DNA of 56,385 nt from Kofleriaceae bacterium (GCA_025357755.1 JANXOP010000170.1:1-56385), one strand, 5' to 3'; counted from the first letter of the stretch, positions 1-9,952 are shown. Notes: generated by a model not told the origin, from the letters alone. Numbers and translations: made by a program.

Positions 1-570
1 GACCGCGGTCACCGCGCACGTGCCGGGCGTGGTCGTGACGAGGTGGACGACGGTCTCGACCGGGCCTGCACCGACATCGCCGGGAGGCAGCTGGACATTC
101 AGGTCCATCGATCCGGCCACCGCCGCACCGGCCGCGGCTCCGGGCGAGCCCTGTGCGTCGACACGCACCGGTCCCGCTTGGGCGGTTGCCGTCGCGTTCG
201 GCACGAACGCTCCGACCAGGGCGCTCGTCACCGCGCTCGCGTTGCGTCGGTCTTGTTCGCGCTGCGCCTGGAGCTGCGCGAGCCGGCGCGTGCGATAGGC
301 CTCGAACGGCTCGCCGATCGTACCTCGCTGCTCCGCGCCCGGGCACGCGACCGACCACTCGACGAGCTGCGCTCGCGGCACGTCGAAGTGGAGGTGCAGG
401 TCATAGGCACCTTGGCCGATCGCCACGGCTTGCGCTGGCATCGCCACGCCACCACGCGGGGTCACCGCCGCGATACCGTTGCCGGCGTACTCGGTCGTGA
501 ACCGCGCGGCCGCGCCACCACAAGCCGAAACACAAGCCGAAACCAGGACCCAGGAAGCTAAGCGTCGCAT
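1..570 (-). CDS. Lipoprotein, 3' end outside the window
   Basis: The frame is open from position 570 to the window edge (190 codons, no stop), so the C-terminus is missing. The start at 570 gives MRRLASWVLVSACVSACGG, a lipoprotein signal with two overlapping lipoboxes (VSAC twice), which predicts lipid anchoring on the periplasmic side. The rest is a secreted region of no family I recognise: a small beta-rich part, a charged Arg/Gln segment near residues 95-110 and an Ala/Gly-rich stretch. The same frame is open upstream to an ATG at 669 preceded by a good Shine-Dalgarno-like AGGTGGGA. Starting there would bury the signal peptide about 33 residues in, so I prefer 570. Transcribed divergently from the next lipoprotein. 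Confidence 0.7.
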   Translation of the reverse strand, partial: MRRLASWVLVSACVSACGGAAARFTTEYAGNGIAAVTPRGGVAMPAQAVAIGQGAYDLHLHFDVPRAQLVEWSVACPGAEQRGTIGEPFEAYRTRRLAQLQAQREQDRRNASAVTSALVGAFVPNATATAQAGPVRVDAQGSPGAAAGAAVAGSMDLNVQLPPGDVGAGPVETVVHLVTTTPGTCAVTAV

Positions 571-745
571 CACGAGAGCTGCCCTTTGCCACGACCGTGC
601 CGAAGCCAGAAGCTGGCCAAATGTCACCGGTGGCGCGACGCTTGCGATAGCGAATCCCAGAGACCCCATGACTTCCCACCTCGCTTCCTCTAACTCCGCG
701 CACTTCACCTCCTCGACCGTCGAACGCTCGCCAAACCGTGAACGG

Positions 746-1093
746 TTGGTAACTCCCGGTCGCACCACACTGTATCTCGCCGTTCTGGGCGCCGTTCTGG
801 GCGTCGTTCTGGGGGGCCTTGTAGGTGCGTGCGGCGGCGGTTCCAAGCCGAAAGAGTCTAACACCTATGTACGGGCCTCTTCGGTCCAGCAGGAGTGCTG
901 CGAGCACGCCGGTGCGAACCGGGACAGCTGCCTCAAGGATATCGTGCGGGTCGAGGACTTCGCCCAGCAATCGCCTCAGAACCAGGCGACGTATGCCTGC
1001 GTGGCCGATAACTTCACCTGCGATCCCGCCAGCGGGCACGCAACCCAGCCGAGCGCCCAAGCTCAGCTCGATTGCATTCAAGACCTCCACTGA
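746..1093 (+). CDS. Small Cys-rich lipoprotein
   Basis: The frame encodes an arginine, a hydrophobic run and the lipobox LVGAC followed by GGGSKPKES, a typical lipoprotein signal and linker. The mature part is about 85 residues with several cysteines (QQECCEH, DSCLKD, YACVAD, FTCDP, LDCIQD), which suggests disulphide bonds in the periplasm. I choose the TTG at 746 because it gives a normal signal peptide length. The ATG at 668 would add 26 residues without signal character. No family recognised. It ends 18 bases before the following membrane protein gene, so the two may be co-transcribed. Confidence 0.6.
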   Translation: MVTPGRTTLYLAVLGAVLGVVLGGLVGACGGGSKPKESNTYVRASSVQQECCEHAGANRDSCLKDIVRVEDFAQQSPQNQATYACVADNFTCDPASGHATQPSAQAQLDCIQDLH

Positions 1094-1111
1094 CTCCTGC
1101 TACGGTTAGGC

Positions 1112-1417
1112 GTGGCAGCGAACCTGGCCCGACGCGCCCGCCACGCTCGATGGCTCGAACGCCATCGCCACCGGATCGCGGTCATCGTCGGGGTGCTCGG
1201 CGCGGCAATGCTGTGGTTCGAGCTACCGTGCTGGATGGGTCCCGATTGGCCCGTCATCCACGCGAGGTTCACGGCGTTGCTCGCGGGCAAGCTGCTCCAG
1301 ATCGCGGTCGAGCTCGTCCTGATCGTCACGACCACGTGGTGGGAGGTCCAGCTCGGGCGCGCCGCGCGCGAAGGCGTCTTGCCGCAAGCGATCGTCGTCG
1401 ATCGATCCAAGCTCTGA
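1112..1417 (+). CDS. Small inner-membrane protein, two predicted TM segments
   Basis: GTG start, 101 residues. A basic N-terminus (RRARHARWLERHRHR) precedes a hydrophobic segment at about residues 22-42. A second hydrophobic segment lies near 63-78 (LLQIAVELVLIVTTTWW). The short C-terminal tail is soluble. Positive charges at the N-terminus suggest both ends are cytoplasmic. I do not recognise the family. It lies directly downstream of a lipoprotein gene on the same strand and converges on the glutaredoxin-like gene, with 33 bases between the stops and no obvious terminator. Confidence 0.6.
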   Translation: MAANLARRARHARWLERHRHRIAVIVGVLGAAMLWFELPCWMGPDWPVIHARFTALLAGKLLQIAVELVLIVTTTWWEVQLGRAAREGVLPQAIVVDRSKL

Positions 1418-1450
1418 GCGCAACGCTCCGAGCCGAACGCACCTGACGAA

Positions 1451-1816
1451 CTACGCGAGCAGCTTGTCGAAGTCGCCCGAGGCGAGCAGCGCCTCGAGAT
1501 CCTCGGCACCGCCGATCAACGTGCCCTTGACGAAGATCATCGGGAACGTCGACCAGCCGGTCCACATCTTGAGCGCGAGCCGCTTCCGGTAGTCGCCGAG
1601 ATAGCTGCCGTACTCGAGGTAGTGAAAGGCGGTGCCGTGCGCCGCGAGCGCCTTCTTCGCGCGCTTCGGATACGGGTTCTGCTTCATCCCGATCACGACG
1701 ACCGGATGCGCAGCGATCGCCGCCGTGGCTTCCGCGATCATCTCGGGATGAAAGCCCGCGATCTTCTCGCGGATAGCAGGGTGGACCTTGGACTCGTCGA
1801 ACAGTGCGCGTGGCAT
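1451..1816 (-). CDS. Glutaredoxin-like protein lacking active-site cysteines
   Basis: 121 residues with a glutaredoxin fold signature. VVVIGMKQ leads into the helix PKRAKKAL, and TFPMIFVKGTLIGGAEDL matches the cis-Pro strand and the GG-D glutathione-binding loop of monothiol glutaredoxins. Where glutaredoxins carry CPYC or CGFS this protein reads NPYP, so both redox cysteines are absent; the codons AAC and CCG are unambiguous. The glutathione-facing part is kept, so it may bind glutathione or a partner without classical thiol-disulphide exchange (inference). It follows the glutathione S-transferase gene by 4 bases, which suggests one operon. Family call is fairly sure, function is not. Confidence 0.8.
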   Translation of the reverse strand: MPRALFDESKVHPAIREKIAGFHPEMIAEATAAIAAHPVVVIGMKQNPYPKRAKKALAAHGTAFHYLEYGSYLGDYRKRLALKMWTGWSTFPMIFVKGTLIGGAEDLEALLASGDFDKLLA

Positions 1817-1820
1817 CGCG

Positions 1821-2432
1821 CTAGCTGTAGCACGGCATCGGCGCGAAGCCGGGCAGGGCGGCGAACCGCGCCAGCCACACCGTCACCGCCGGAAACCGCG
1901 AGAGCTCGAAGCCGCCTTCTGCGGCGACATGCGTGTACGCATAGAGAGCAATATCGGCGAGCGTCGGGCTTGCTCCGACGAGGAATGGCGTGTGCGCGAG
2001 TTGTTGTTCCATCACGCCGAGCGCAGCGTACCCGCCGGGCGTGCGCTCCGCGATGTTCGCGGCGAAGTCGGTAGCATCGCGCTGCTGCACGATCGTCCAG
2101 AACCGAACGGTCGCGATGTACGGCTCGTGGCTGTACTGCTCGAAGAACATCCACTCGTACATCTTCGCGCGCTCGTACGGATCGCTCGGCACCCAGCTCG
2201 TGCCCTCTGCGAGATGCAGCAGCATCGCATTCGACTCGGCGAGCCGGCGCCCGTCGGGCAACTCCAGCAGCGGGACGCGCCCATTCGGATTCCTCGCGAG
2301 GAACTCCGCACGGCGCGTCTCCTTCTCGAAGATGTCGACCTCGATCCAGCGAAACGGTAGGCCGCGGTGGTGGAGCAAGAAGGCGGGCTTCCAGCAATTC
2401 CCGCTGAGCTTGTTGCCGTAGAGCGTGTGCAT
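1821..2432 (-). CDS. Glutathione S-transferase
   Basis: 203 residues, the usual size of a two-domain cytosolic GST. The N-terminal thioredoxin-like domain starts with MHTLYGNKLSGNCWKP and contains NPNGRVPLLEL with the cis-Pro and the substrate-contacting LAESNAMLLHLA. The all-helical C-terminal domain contains PTLADIALYAYTHVA, the conserved N-capping/Asp motif. It likely conjugates glutathione to electrophiles or acts as a peroxidase; substrate unknown. The gene begins only 17 bases after the end of the groEL terminator, with no clear Shine-Dalgarno in between. It may depend on terminator read-through or have its own promoter inside groEL. Confidence 0.9.
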   Translation of the reverse strand: MHTLYGNKLSGNCWKPAFLLHHRGLPFRWIEVDIFEKETRRAEFLARNPNGRVPLLELPDGRRLAESNAMLLHLAEGTSWVPSDPYERAKMYEWMFFEQYSHEPYIATVRFWTIVQQRDATDFAANIAERTPGGYAALGVMEQQLAHTPFLVGASPTLADIALYAYTHVAAEGGFELSRFPAVTVWLARFAALPGFAPMPCYS

Positions 2433-2448
2433 GACGCGAGCGTGCCCG

Positions 2449-2486
2449 AAAAACGAAACAGCCCGCGATCAGATGATCGCGGGCTG
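2449..2486 (-). terminator. Intrinsic terminator of groES-groEL
   Basis: On the minus strand a perfect 12-13 bp G+C-rich stem (CAGCCCGCGATC paired with GATCGCGGGCTG, 2459-2486) closes a tight loop. It is followed by TTTCGTTTTT (2449-2458). This has the classic hairpin plus U-tract layout and lies 43 bases after the groEL stop. Confidence 0.9.
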
Positions 2487-2528
2487 ATCCAGAGCGTGAG
2501 CGGCGGCGAGTGACGCCGCGAAGAGAGC

Positions 2529-4196
<1,668 letters not shown>

Positions 4197-4210
4197 GGTA
4201 TTTGGGTTCC

Positions 4211-4501
4211 TTACTTCTCGATGATTCCGAGGACTTCATCCTCGCGAACGATGACGTGATCGATACCGTCCACCTTGATCTCGGTGCCGGTGTACTTGCC
4301 GAAGAGGATCACGTCGCCGACTTTGACGTCGAGCTTGACCAGCGTGCCGTCTTCGAGGCGCTTGCCCGAGCCGACTGCGATCACGTTGCCCTCCAGGGGG
4401 CGCTCCTTTGCGGAGTCAGGAATGAAGAGGCCGCCGCGGGTCTTCTCGACCTCTTCGACGCGCTTGATCAGGATGCGATCACCAAGGGGACGGACGTTCA
4501 T
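4211..4501 (-). CDS. groES: Co-chaperonin GroES (10 kDa)
   Basis: 96 residues, standard size. It begins [20 protein letters not shown] and contains the mobile loop [15 protein letters not shown], the roof region GSGKRLEDG and the C-terminal [18 protein letters not shown]. As a heptameric lid it caps GroEL. The start is fixed by a strong Shine-Dalgarno, GGAGGAGCAACAG, directly before the ATG. First gene of the heat-shock operon, regulated by the CIRCE element. Confidence 0.99.
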   Translation of the reverse strand: MNVRPLGDRILIKRVEEVEKTRGGLFIPDSAKERPLEGNVIAVGSGKRLEDGTLVKLDVKVGDVILFGKYTGTEIKVDGIDHVIVREDEVLGIIEK

Positions 4502-4530
4502 CTGTTGCTCCTCCTAGAATCCGAATTTTG

Positions 4531-4557
4531 TTAGCACTCACGACAGGCGACTGCTAA
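4531..4557 (-). promoter_or_regulatory. CIRCE operator (HrcA binding site)
   Basis: The inverted repeat TTAGCACTC-N9-GACTGCTAA matches the CIRCE consensus TTAGCACTC-N9-GAGTGCTAA with one mismatch in the right half (G to C). It lies 30-56 bases upstream of the groES ATG, overlapping the expected transcription start of the promoter at 4566-4594. This is the known arrangement for HrcA repression. hrcA itself is not in the window. Confidence 0.93.
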
Positions 4558-4565
4558 CGGCACCG

Positions 4566-4594
4566 GATGTAAGGCGGCGGGACGATGTGTGCAA
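4566..4594 (-). promoter_or_regulatory. Probable sigma-70-type promoter of groES-groEL
   Basis: On the minus strand TTGCAC (4594-4589) is followed after 17 bases by TACATC (4571-4566); TTACAT with 16 bases is an alternative -10. The -35 matches the consensus at five of six positions, the -10 is weak. The predicted start would fall inside CIRCE, which supports the assignment. Confidence 0.5.
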
Positions 4595-4752
4595 GTCCCT
4601 ATCGGGGCGAATTTGCAGACGACTCGGCATTCTCCTGACATCGTGTGAGACAGACACGAAGGTGGCACGGAAGAACGATTTCGGGAGCAGTTCCAACGGC
4701 ACAGAATCCGTAGGGTTCTTGCCCTTTCGCTGGCTGGGCCGAAGATCAGATC

Positions 4753-5310
4753 ATGGACGTAACGTTGGCCACTTCCGTCGATGAGTACTTCCGGGAGGTC
4801 GTGACCGAGGCGCTGCACGTGACCGAGGTGGAGGCCTCGGAGCCCGCCAGCTGGTACCTCGTGGGGCTGCTTGGCGAGATGCATCAAACGCGGCTCACGG
4901 ACGAGCCCCTCGGCCTCAAGCTGGTCGAGGTCGCGGCGAGCGGTCCGGAGCGGGTCAAGACCCTCAAGCAGGTCGGCGACACATCCTTATATGTCGCCGG
5001 GTTCTTCGCCGAGTCGCTGTCTCGCTCGCTCGTCGATGTCGACTACTACGTGGGCATCGGCCAGAGCGCGTATGCCCAGCTCGCCCGGTCGTGTGGCCGC
5101 GGCACTTCGTTGACCGAGGTCTATGAAGAGCTCGCCGCGAACTTCCCGCGGTTTGTCGATGTGATCGGCGAGATCCGCAAGCAGTCCGACTTCGCCACGA
5201 ACGATGTCACGAAGCTCTACGAGATCTGGCTCCGCACGCGCGACGAGTGGATCGAGAAGAAGCTCCGCACGCTCGGTGTCCTGGTCGACGGTAGCCGGGT
5301 CATACAGTGA
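4753..5310 (+). CDS. Conserved hypothetical protein (first of a pair)
   Basis: 185 residues, acidic, soluble, mostly helical in appearance, with no signal peptide or membrane segment. Notable stretches are VGLLGEMHQ, GDTSLYVAGFFAESL, VDVDYYVGIGQSAYAQLA and LYEIWLRTRDEWIEKKL. I recognise no catalytic motif. The pattern resembles uncharacterised proteins conserved among Myxococcota (impression, not searched). The stop overlaps the next gene's GTG by 4 bases, so the two are translationally coupled and probably work together. It is divergent from groES-groEL with about 250 bases between the starts. Confidence 0.8.
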   Translation: MDVTLATSVDEYFREVVTEALHVTEVEASEPASWYLVGLLGEMHQTRLTDEPLGLKLVEVAASGPERVKTLKQVGDTSLYVAGFFAESLSRSLVDVDYYVGIGQSAYAQLARSCGRGTSLTEVYEELAANFPRFVDVIGEIRKQSDFATNDVTKLYEIWLRTRDEWIEKKLRTLGVLVDGSRVIQ

Positions 5311-5948
5311 GTTGCACGGGCCGCGTTCAACGCGGTCTCGAGGATCTCTACCGCGTCGCGACCGATGTCGCCGTGGATGACTTCATGATCGATACGTCGA
5401 CGCGCGATAGCCTCGTGAACGAGCGCCGTCCGCGCGAGCAACTCTTGTGCGTCGAAGAAGGCGGCGAGATGTCGCTCGCCTTGTTCGTCGATCCCCACGC
5501 GCTCGCGAACCTCGCGCAGCACGATCCGAGTGACCGGCTCGGCGACCACAACCTCGGCGACTTCTTGCTCGTCGTCGAAGGCGTGAGCCACTTCATCTAT
5601 GCAGTGTGCTGCGCGCGCGCCGAGCGCCCGGTCAGCCAGCTCGAGCTCGAGCTCCAGGCGGAGGTCGACAAGTACGTGACGTGCTTGCTGGTCAGCGATC
5701 CCGAGCAACGCCAGAGCGCCGAGTGGCGAAAGCGCTTGTTCGCGGAGCCGCTGTACGACAGTGACCTCGATGCCGACGAGCGCGATCGCTATCGCGCGGC
5801 GAACGACAACGCGCATCGCTACGCCGCGTTTCTCGAGACCGAGTTCGTGGCGCGGCGCCGGATCCCCGAGATGCTCGGCCATCTCCGTCGGTTCTATCGC
5901 GCCGGGCTCGCGGCAAAGCTCTCGACGATCTCGCGACTCGCCGCCTGA
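5307..5948 (+). CDS. Conserved hypothetical protein (second of a pair)
   Basis: 213 residues, soluble. The N-terminal half has REQLLCVEEGGEMSLALFVDP and a helical segment DFLLVVEGVSHFIYAVCCA. The C-terminal half has LELELQAEVDKYVTCLLV and ends in a basic helix, HLRRFYRAGLAAKLSTISR. No enzyme motif seen. The GTG start overlaps the stop of the preceding gene in a GTGA tetranucleotide, the usual sign of coupling between interacting products. The gene converges on the TIGR02996-like gene, with 4 bases between the stops. Confidence 0.8.
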   Translation: MSCTGRVQRGLEDLYRVATDVAVDDFMIDTSTRDSLVNERRPREQLLCVEEGGEMSLALFVDPHALANLAQHDPSDRLGDHNLGDFLLVVEGVSHFIYAVCCARAERPVSQLELELQAEVDKYVTCLLVSDPEQRQSAEWRKRLFAEPLYDSDLDADERDRYRAANDNAHRYAAFLETEFVARRRIPEMLGHLRRFYRAGLAAKLSTISRLAA

Positions 5949-5952
5949 CGAA

Positions 5953-7290
5953 CTACGCGACCACGTAGCCACGCGGGGCTCGAACGTAGACCGTCGCCGG
6001 CGGCCCGGGGTAGACGGACCATGGCGCACGAATCGAGATCCGATCGACGAGCGGCGGTGCGGTCGCGAGGTTCCTGATGAACTCCTGGTGCGCCGCCGTG
6101 CGCTCTGCAACGAGCTCGTGGGCGCAGTACTGATCGAGCTCGAGCTGCTTGATCCCGAGGCGATCGAGCGTGGCGAGGTCCGGGAGGTGCGCGAGCTCGA
6201 GCGTCTCGCGCGCCGGGAACAACCGCTGGAGCAGCGCGATCGGGATGTTCGGGAGGTTTGCCGTGAGCTTCACGTGGGTCACGCCCGGGAACGGCGTGGT
6301 GCGATCGGCGAGCTCGGAGGCGAGGATCGGGTCGATCACGATCGCGCGCAGTGCTCGCAAGGGCGCGTGCGTGAGCAACAGCCGGGCCTCGTAGCAGTTC
6401 TCCAGCGTCTCGACCGTCGACCACATCTCGTCGTGCAACACGAGCCGGATCTTCCTCTCGATCTTGAAGATGAAATCGGCGACCGCGAGGAAGCCGCGCC
6501 TGAATTCGGTGTCGGAGTAGCTCTTGTTGAAGCGCAGCACGGTCGCGAGGTTGCCGAGCCACTGCTTGCCGTGCCGCTTCAGGAGCTCTTGCTCGCGGGG
6601 CGACGCCTCGCCCTCGCGACCACGCGCGAGCTGGAGCGTGATGAGCTCGCCATAGGGATCGCCGCGCTCGAGCAGGAAATCGGCGAGCACCATGCGCGGT
6701 GCGTCGTCGTTCGGCCGCGCGTAGACCTCGGCGAGCAGCGAGTCCCGACTCACGAGCGACGATCGCAGCGGCGCGAGCTCGAGCGTGAGCGACGCTTCGA
6801 GGGCGGCGTCTGCGGCCGGCGCGGGTGGCAGCGGCTTTCGCTTTTTCTGACCTTTCTCGAGGATCGCGATCACGCTCGTGTAGATCGGCTTGCGCGTCAC
6901 GCGCGCGACGAGAATGCTCTTGATCGCTGGCAGCCGTGCATCGAGCCGCGGATCACGGAGCCGGATGATCGCCTCGGCGAGCGCTTCGAGAAAAGGCCCC
7001 GAGGTGGGCGAACAGAACGGCGGATCGGCCAGTGCCGCGAGCACCCAGCTCGCCAGCCGCGGATCATCGACCTTCGCGAGCCGATCAAGATTTGCGAGGC
7101 TCGCGGTCACGCGCGACGCGACGATCGCGGCGAGCTGTGCGGTCAACGCGTCGGGGGCCTGTGGATCGAGGAGGTCGACGAGCCCCGCGATCGCGGGAGA
7201 GCGCCGGACCTTCCACGCGGCGACCAGGGCGTCGCGGGCAGCGCCGTGATCGCCTCGCTTGATCGCGAGAGCAGCGGCCGTGAGCGTCAC
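5953..7290 (-). CDS. TIGR02996-domain protein
   Basis: 445 residues. Residues about 180-240 contain SLLAEVYARPNDDAPRMVLA followed by DFLLERGDPYGELI. This is the hallmark of the TIGR02996 'repeat-companion' domain, common in Myxococcota and Planctomycetes and often found with leucine-rich-type repeats. The N-terminal third is helical HEAT/TPR-like, and the C-terminal part (HLPDLATLDRLGIKQLELDQ) looks like degenerate leucine-rich repeats. Function unknown. The GTG start overlaps the panC stop by 4 bases (GTGA), so it is translated in the same operon as panC; I see no functional link. Confidence 0.82.
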   Translation of the reverse strand: MTLTAAALAIKRGDHGAARDALVAAWKVRRSPAIAGLVDLLDPQAPDALTAQLAAIVASRVTASLANLDRLAKVDDPRLASWVLAALADPPFCSPTSGPFLEALAEAIIRLRDPRLDARLPAIKSILVARVTRKPIYTSVIAILEKGQKKRKPLPPAPAADAALEASLTLELAPLRSSLVSRDSLLAEVYARPNDDAPRMVLADFLLERGDPYGELITLQLARGREGEASPREQELLKRHGKQWLGNLATVLRFNKSYSDTEFRRGFLAVADFIFKIERKIRLVLHDEMWSTVETLENCYEARLLLTHAPLRALRAIVIDPILASELADRTTPFPGVTHVKLTANLPNIPIALLQRLFPARETLELAHLPDLATLDRLGIKQLELDQYCAHELVAERTAAHQEFIRNLATAPPLVDRISIRAPWSVYPGPPATVYVRAPRGYVVA

Positions 7291-8144
7291 GAGGTGAGGA
7301 CGCGGTTATCGATCAGCCGGGTCGCGCCGACGAACGCCGCGATCGCGAGGACCGCGGGGCCTGCGAGCGTGGTCACCGGCGAAAGCTCGGTCGCATCGCG
7401 AAGCTCGACGTAATCGATCCGTGCGCCCGCGAGCTGCGCACTCGCAGCTGCGACGATCGTCGCCGCATCGCGCTCTCCACTTTTCACGAGCGCCTCGGCC
7501 GCGGCGAGCCCGCGCGACAGCCCGAGCGCGGTCTGCCGGCCCTCCGCGGTGAGGTACGCATTGCGCGACGACATCGCGAGCCCGTCGGCTTCGCGGATGA
7601 TCGGCTGCGACACGATCTCGATCCCGAAATCGAGGTCACGCACCATCCGGCGAATCACCGCGAGTTGCTGGTAGTCCTTCTCGCCGAACACCGCGACGTG
7701 CGGCTTCGTGATGTGGAACAGCTTCGCGACGATCGTGGCGACGCCCGCGAAGTGACCCGGTCGGCTCGCCCCGCACATCGGCTGCTGGAGCTCGCGAACC
7801 TCGACGAACGTCTGCGCACCCGCGGGATACATCGCGCTCGCCTCGGGACAGAACGCGAGATCGAGCCCGCAGGTTCGCGCCTTCTCGAGATCGCCGGCTT
7901 CGTCGCGCGGATACTTCGCGAGGTCCTCGTTCGGACCGAACTGGGTCGGGTTGACGAAGATCGTGAGGATCACGATGTCGGCGCGCTTGCGGGCATTGCG
8001 CAGCAACTCGAGGTGGCCCTCGTGCAGGGCACCCATCGTCGGAACGACCGCGATCACCCGACCATCGCGTCGAAAGTCTTCGACCCGCGCGCGCATCGCA
8101 GCCGGGTCACGGATGATCTCGAACGGAATGCGAGCGATCGTCAC
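7287..8144 (-). CDS. panC: Pantoate--beta-alanine ligase
   Basis: 285 residues, the normal PanC size. It catalyses ATP-dependent condensation of pantoate and beta-alanine to pantothenate, the last step of vitamin B5 synthesis, in the cytosol. Motifs visible are VPTMGALHEGHLELLRNARK (the HxGH nucleotidyl-transfer motif), TIFVNPTQFGPNEDL, RPGHFAGVATIVAKLF, FGEKDYQQLAVIRRMV, and the KMSKS-like region MSSRNAYLTAEGR. The GTG start at 8144 matches the family N-terminus. No panB or panD nearby. The stop overlaps the next gene. Confidence 0.98.
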   Translation of the reverse strand: MTIARIPFEIIRDPAAMRARVEDFRRDGRVIAVVPTMGALHEGHLELLRNARKRADIVILTIFVNPTQFGPNEDLAKYPRDEAGDLEKARTCGLDLAFCPEASAMYPAGAQTFVEVRELQQPMCGASRPGHFAGVATIVAKLFHITKPHVAVFGEKDYQQLAVIRRMVRDLDFGIEIVSQPIIREADGLAMSSRNAYLTAEGRQTALGLSRGLAAAEALVKSGERDAATIVAAASAQLAGARIDYVELRDATELSPVTTLAGPAVLAIAAFVGATRLIDNRVLTS

Positions 8145-8172
8145 GCCCGCAGCCTACCAGGCCGTAGCAGCC

Positions 8173-9099
8173 CTAGCAGGCCGTAAGGGCTTTCGTGCAG
8201 TCCTGGACCGTCGTCACCACGCCCATCGGGCTCGAGGTGATACCGGCATCGCAATCGAGCTTGTCGATCGCATCGAAGCAGCGCTTCGCGGCGTCGCAGT
8301 TCGGCGCCGCGTCGTGCGGGAACAACGCGAGTGAATCGCAGATCGAGGTCAGCGTATCGTCGCTGTTCGGGCAGCTCTTCGCGCGCGTGCATGCGTGCTC
8401 CATCGCCGCGAACATCACGTCGGTCGACTTCGCACCGAGGCCGAACCCACCTCCCGCGAATGGATCTTGGTTCGGCGCGGCCTGGTTATCGGGCAGCGGG
8501 GCTTGCGGTAGCGGATCGGGCGTCGCGCGTGGCGTCGGCGCCGGATCGGCCTGGCTGTGGCCGCCCCACGGATCGGCGCCGTTGGCGTTGCCCGCACCGG
8601 CGGGAGGTAGCGGATCGGTGCTCATGCGCTCGGGCGCGGGAGGCTGCACGACCCCGTGCTTGCCCGCATCGGCAGATGGCGGCCACACCATCATCACGAG
8701 TGCGACGATGATCGCGGCGGATGCGAGGACGATGACCAGCATCGGCCAGCTCTTCCAGGCCGACCGCTCGGGTTCGACCGCGCGTGATCGACCGGTGACC
8801 CGCGGTGGAAGCACGGGACCCGAGCCGAGTGCGGGGCGCGCTGCGGGGACCGCGATCGGGTGCGGTGCGATCGTGTGGATCATCTCGGGCATCGTGTTCG
8901 CGACACCACCCCCGTGAAGCGCCGGTAGCGCTATGTGTGCGGGTTGCCGACCGGTGCGAAGCGGAGCGAGGTCCTGCTTGCAATGCTTGCAGCGACCGGC
9001 GACCGGATGAACGAGGCCGCCACATAGAGGACAGGGAACGCGCCCGTCATCGAGAGCGGAAGGCCGAGCAGAGCCTGCCATGGAAGCTAACGCTGTCAT
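8173..9099 (-). CDS. Zinc-ribbon, single-pass membrane protein with Cys-rich C-terminus
   Basis: 308 residues from the ATG at 9099. The frame continues upstream, but the extension is out of character and overlaps the divergent gene. Residues about 21-45 hold a zinc ribbon, CPLCGGLVHPVAGRCKHCKQ (two CxxC knuckles). One transmembrane segment follows at about 122-145 (LVIVLASAAIIVALVMMVW). After it comes a long Pro/Ala/Asp linker and a C-terminal domain with spaced cysteines (HACTRAKSCPN, SICDSL, NCDAAKRCFDA, KLDCDAG, QDCTKALTAC). The order zinc ribbon (inside), TM, Cys-rich domain (outside) suits a membrane-tethered sensor or envelope protein. Function unknown. The stop is 28 bases before panC. 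Confidence 0.75.
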   Translation of the reverse strand: MTALASMAGSARPSALDDGRVPCPLCGGLVHPVAGRCKHCKQDLAPLRTGRQPAHIALPALHGGGVANTMPEMIHTIAPHPIAVPAARPALGSGPVLPPRVTGRSRAVEPERSAWKSWPMLVIVLASAAIIVALVMMVWPPSADAGKHGVVQPPAPERMSTDPLPPAGAGNANGADPWGGHSQADPAPTPRATPDPLPQAPLPDNQAAPNQDPFAGGGFGLGAKSTDVMFAAMEHACTRAKSCPNSDDTLTSICDSLALFPHDAAPNCDAAKRCFDAIDKLDCDAGITSSPMGVVTTVQDCTKALTAC

Positions 9100-9163
9100 C
9101 TGATGCACCCCGCTGCAATGCGATCCAACCCTCTCGACGTGCCGATCTATTCCACGTGACAAC

Positions 9164-9949
9164 ATGGGGTTGCGCGGCCACAGTGGCGCGATGGCGGTCG
9201 TACCTCCCCGGGTGAACCACATCGAGGTCCACGTGGCGAACCTCGACCCTCGCCACGACGGGGTGCGGATCGCCCAGCTCTCCGACATCCATGTCGGTCA
9301 CATGACCCCGGCCGCGCACGTCCGGGCCGCCATCGAGGTCGCGAACGCCGCCAAGCCAGACCTCATCGCGCTGACCGGCGACTACGTGAACTGGCGCCGT
9401 CACGAAGCCGAGCTCGCGGGCGATCAGCTGGCGGGCCTGGTCGCGTCGCGCGTAGTCGCGGTGCTCGGTAACCACGATTATTTTACGTGGGGCGCAGGCG
9501 TCACGCACGCGCTCGAGCGCGATGGCTACGAGGTGCTCCGCAACCAGCACACGGTCGCGACGGTACGCGGCGCGCCGCTCGCGGTGATCGGGGTCGACGA
9601 TCCCATCACGCGCCACGACGATCTCGACGCGGCGTTTCGCGGCGTCCAGCCCATGACGCGGCTCGTGCTCTGCCATGCACCGGACCGCGGGCCCTCGATC
9701 GCTGCGCGCGGTGCCGACGTCGTGCTTTCTGGACACACGCACGGCGGCCAGATCTACATCCGGGGCATTACCGATCGGCTCATGAAGAAGGTCGGGATGA
9801 ACTATCGCCGCGGCACGTTCGCGCTCGGCGAGCGGACGACGCTGTACGTGACGCCGGGGGTCGGCTTCTCGGGCGTCCGTCGGCGAGCAGGTGAGGGCAC
9901 CGCCGCGGAGGTCGCCGTCCTCACGTTGCGTCGCCGCGACCCGAGCTGA
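9164..9949 (+). CDS. Metallophosphoesterase (YkuE/LpxG-like)
   Basis: 261 residues with the full calcineurin-like set: QLSDIHVGH (DxH), LTGDYVNW (GD), VAVLGNHDYF (GNHD), VLCHAPD and VVLSGHTHGGQIY (GHTHGG). This predicts a two-metal phosphoesterase. Proteins of this layout include YkuE and LpxG-type UDP-2,3-diacylglucosamine hydrolases, but the substrate cannot be told from sequence. There is no clear membrane anchor, unlike many relatives. The start may be the ATG at 9164 or at 9191. The gene is divergent from the zinc-ribbon gene and its stop lies directly against the small ORF on the other strand. Confidence 0.93.
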   Translation: MGLRGHSGAMAVVPPRVNHIEVHVANLDPRHDGVRIAQLSDIHVGHMTPAAHVRAAIEVANAAKPDLIALTGDYVNWRRHEAELAGDQLAGLVASRVVAVLGNHDYFTWGAGVTHALERDGYEVLRNQHTVATVRGAPLAVIGVDDPITRHDDLDAAFRGVQPMTRLVLCHAPDRGPSIAARGADVVLSGHTHGGQIYIRGITDRLMKKVGMNYRRGTFALGERTTLYVTPGVGFSGVRRRAGEGTAAEVAVLTLRRRDPS

Positions 9950-9952
9950 GCC

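Noticed and set aside
8158..8185. Direct repeat of CAGGCCGTA before panC
   Set aside because: Two 9-base copies 19 bases apart at the end of a coding region; too short and isolated to call a regulatory site.
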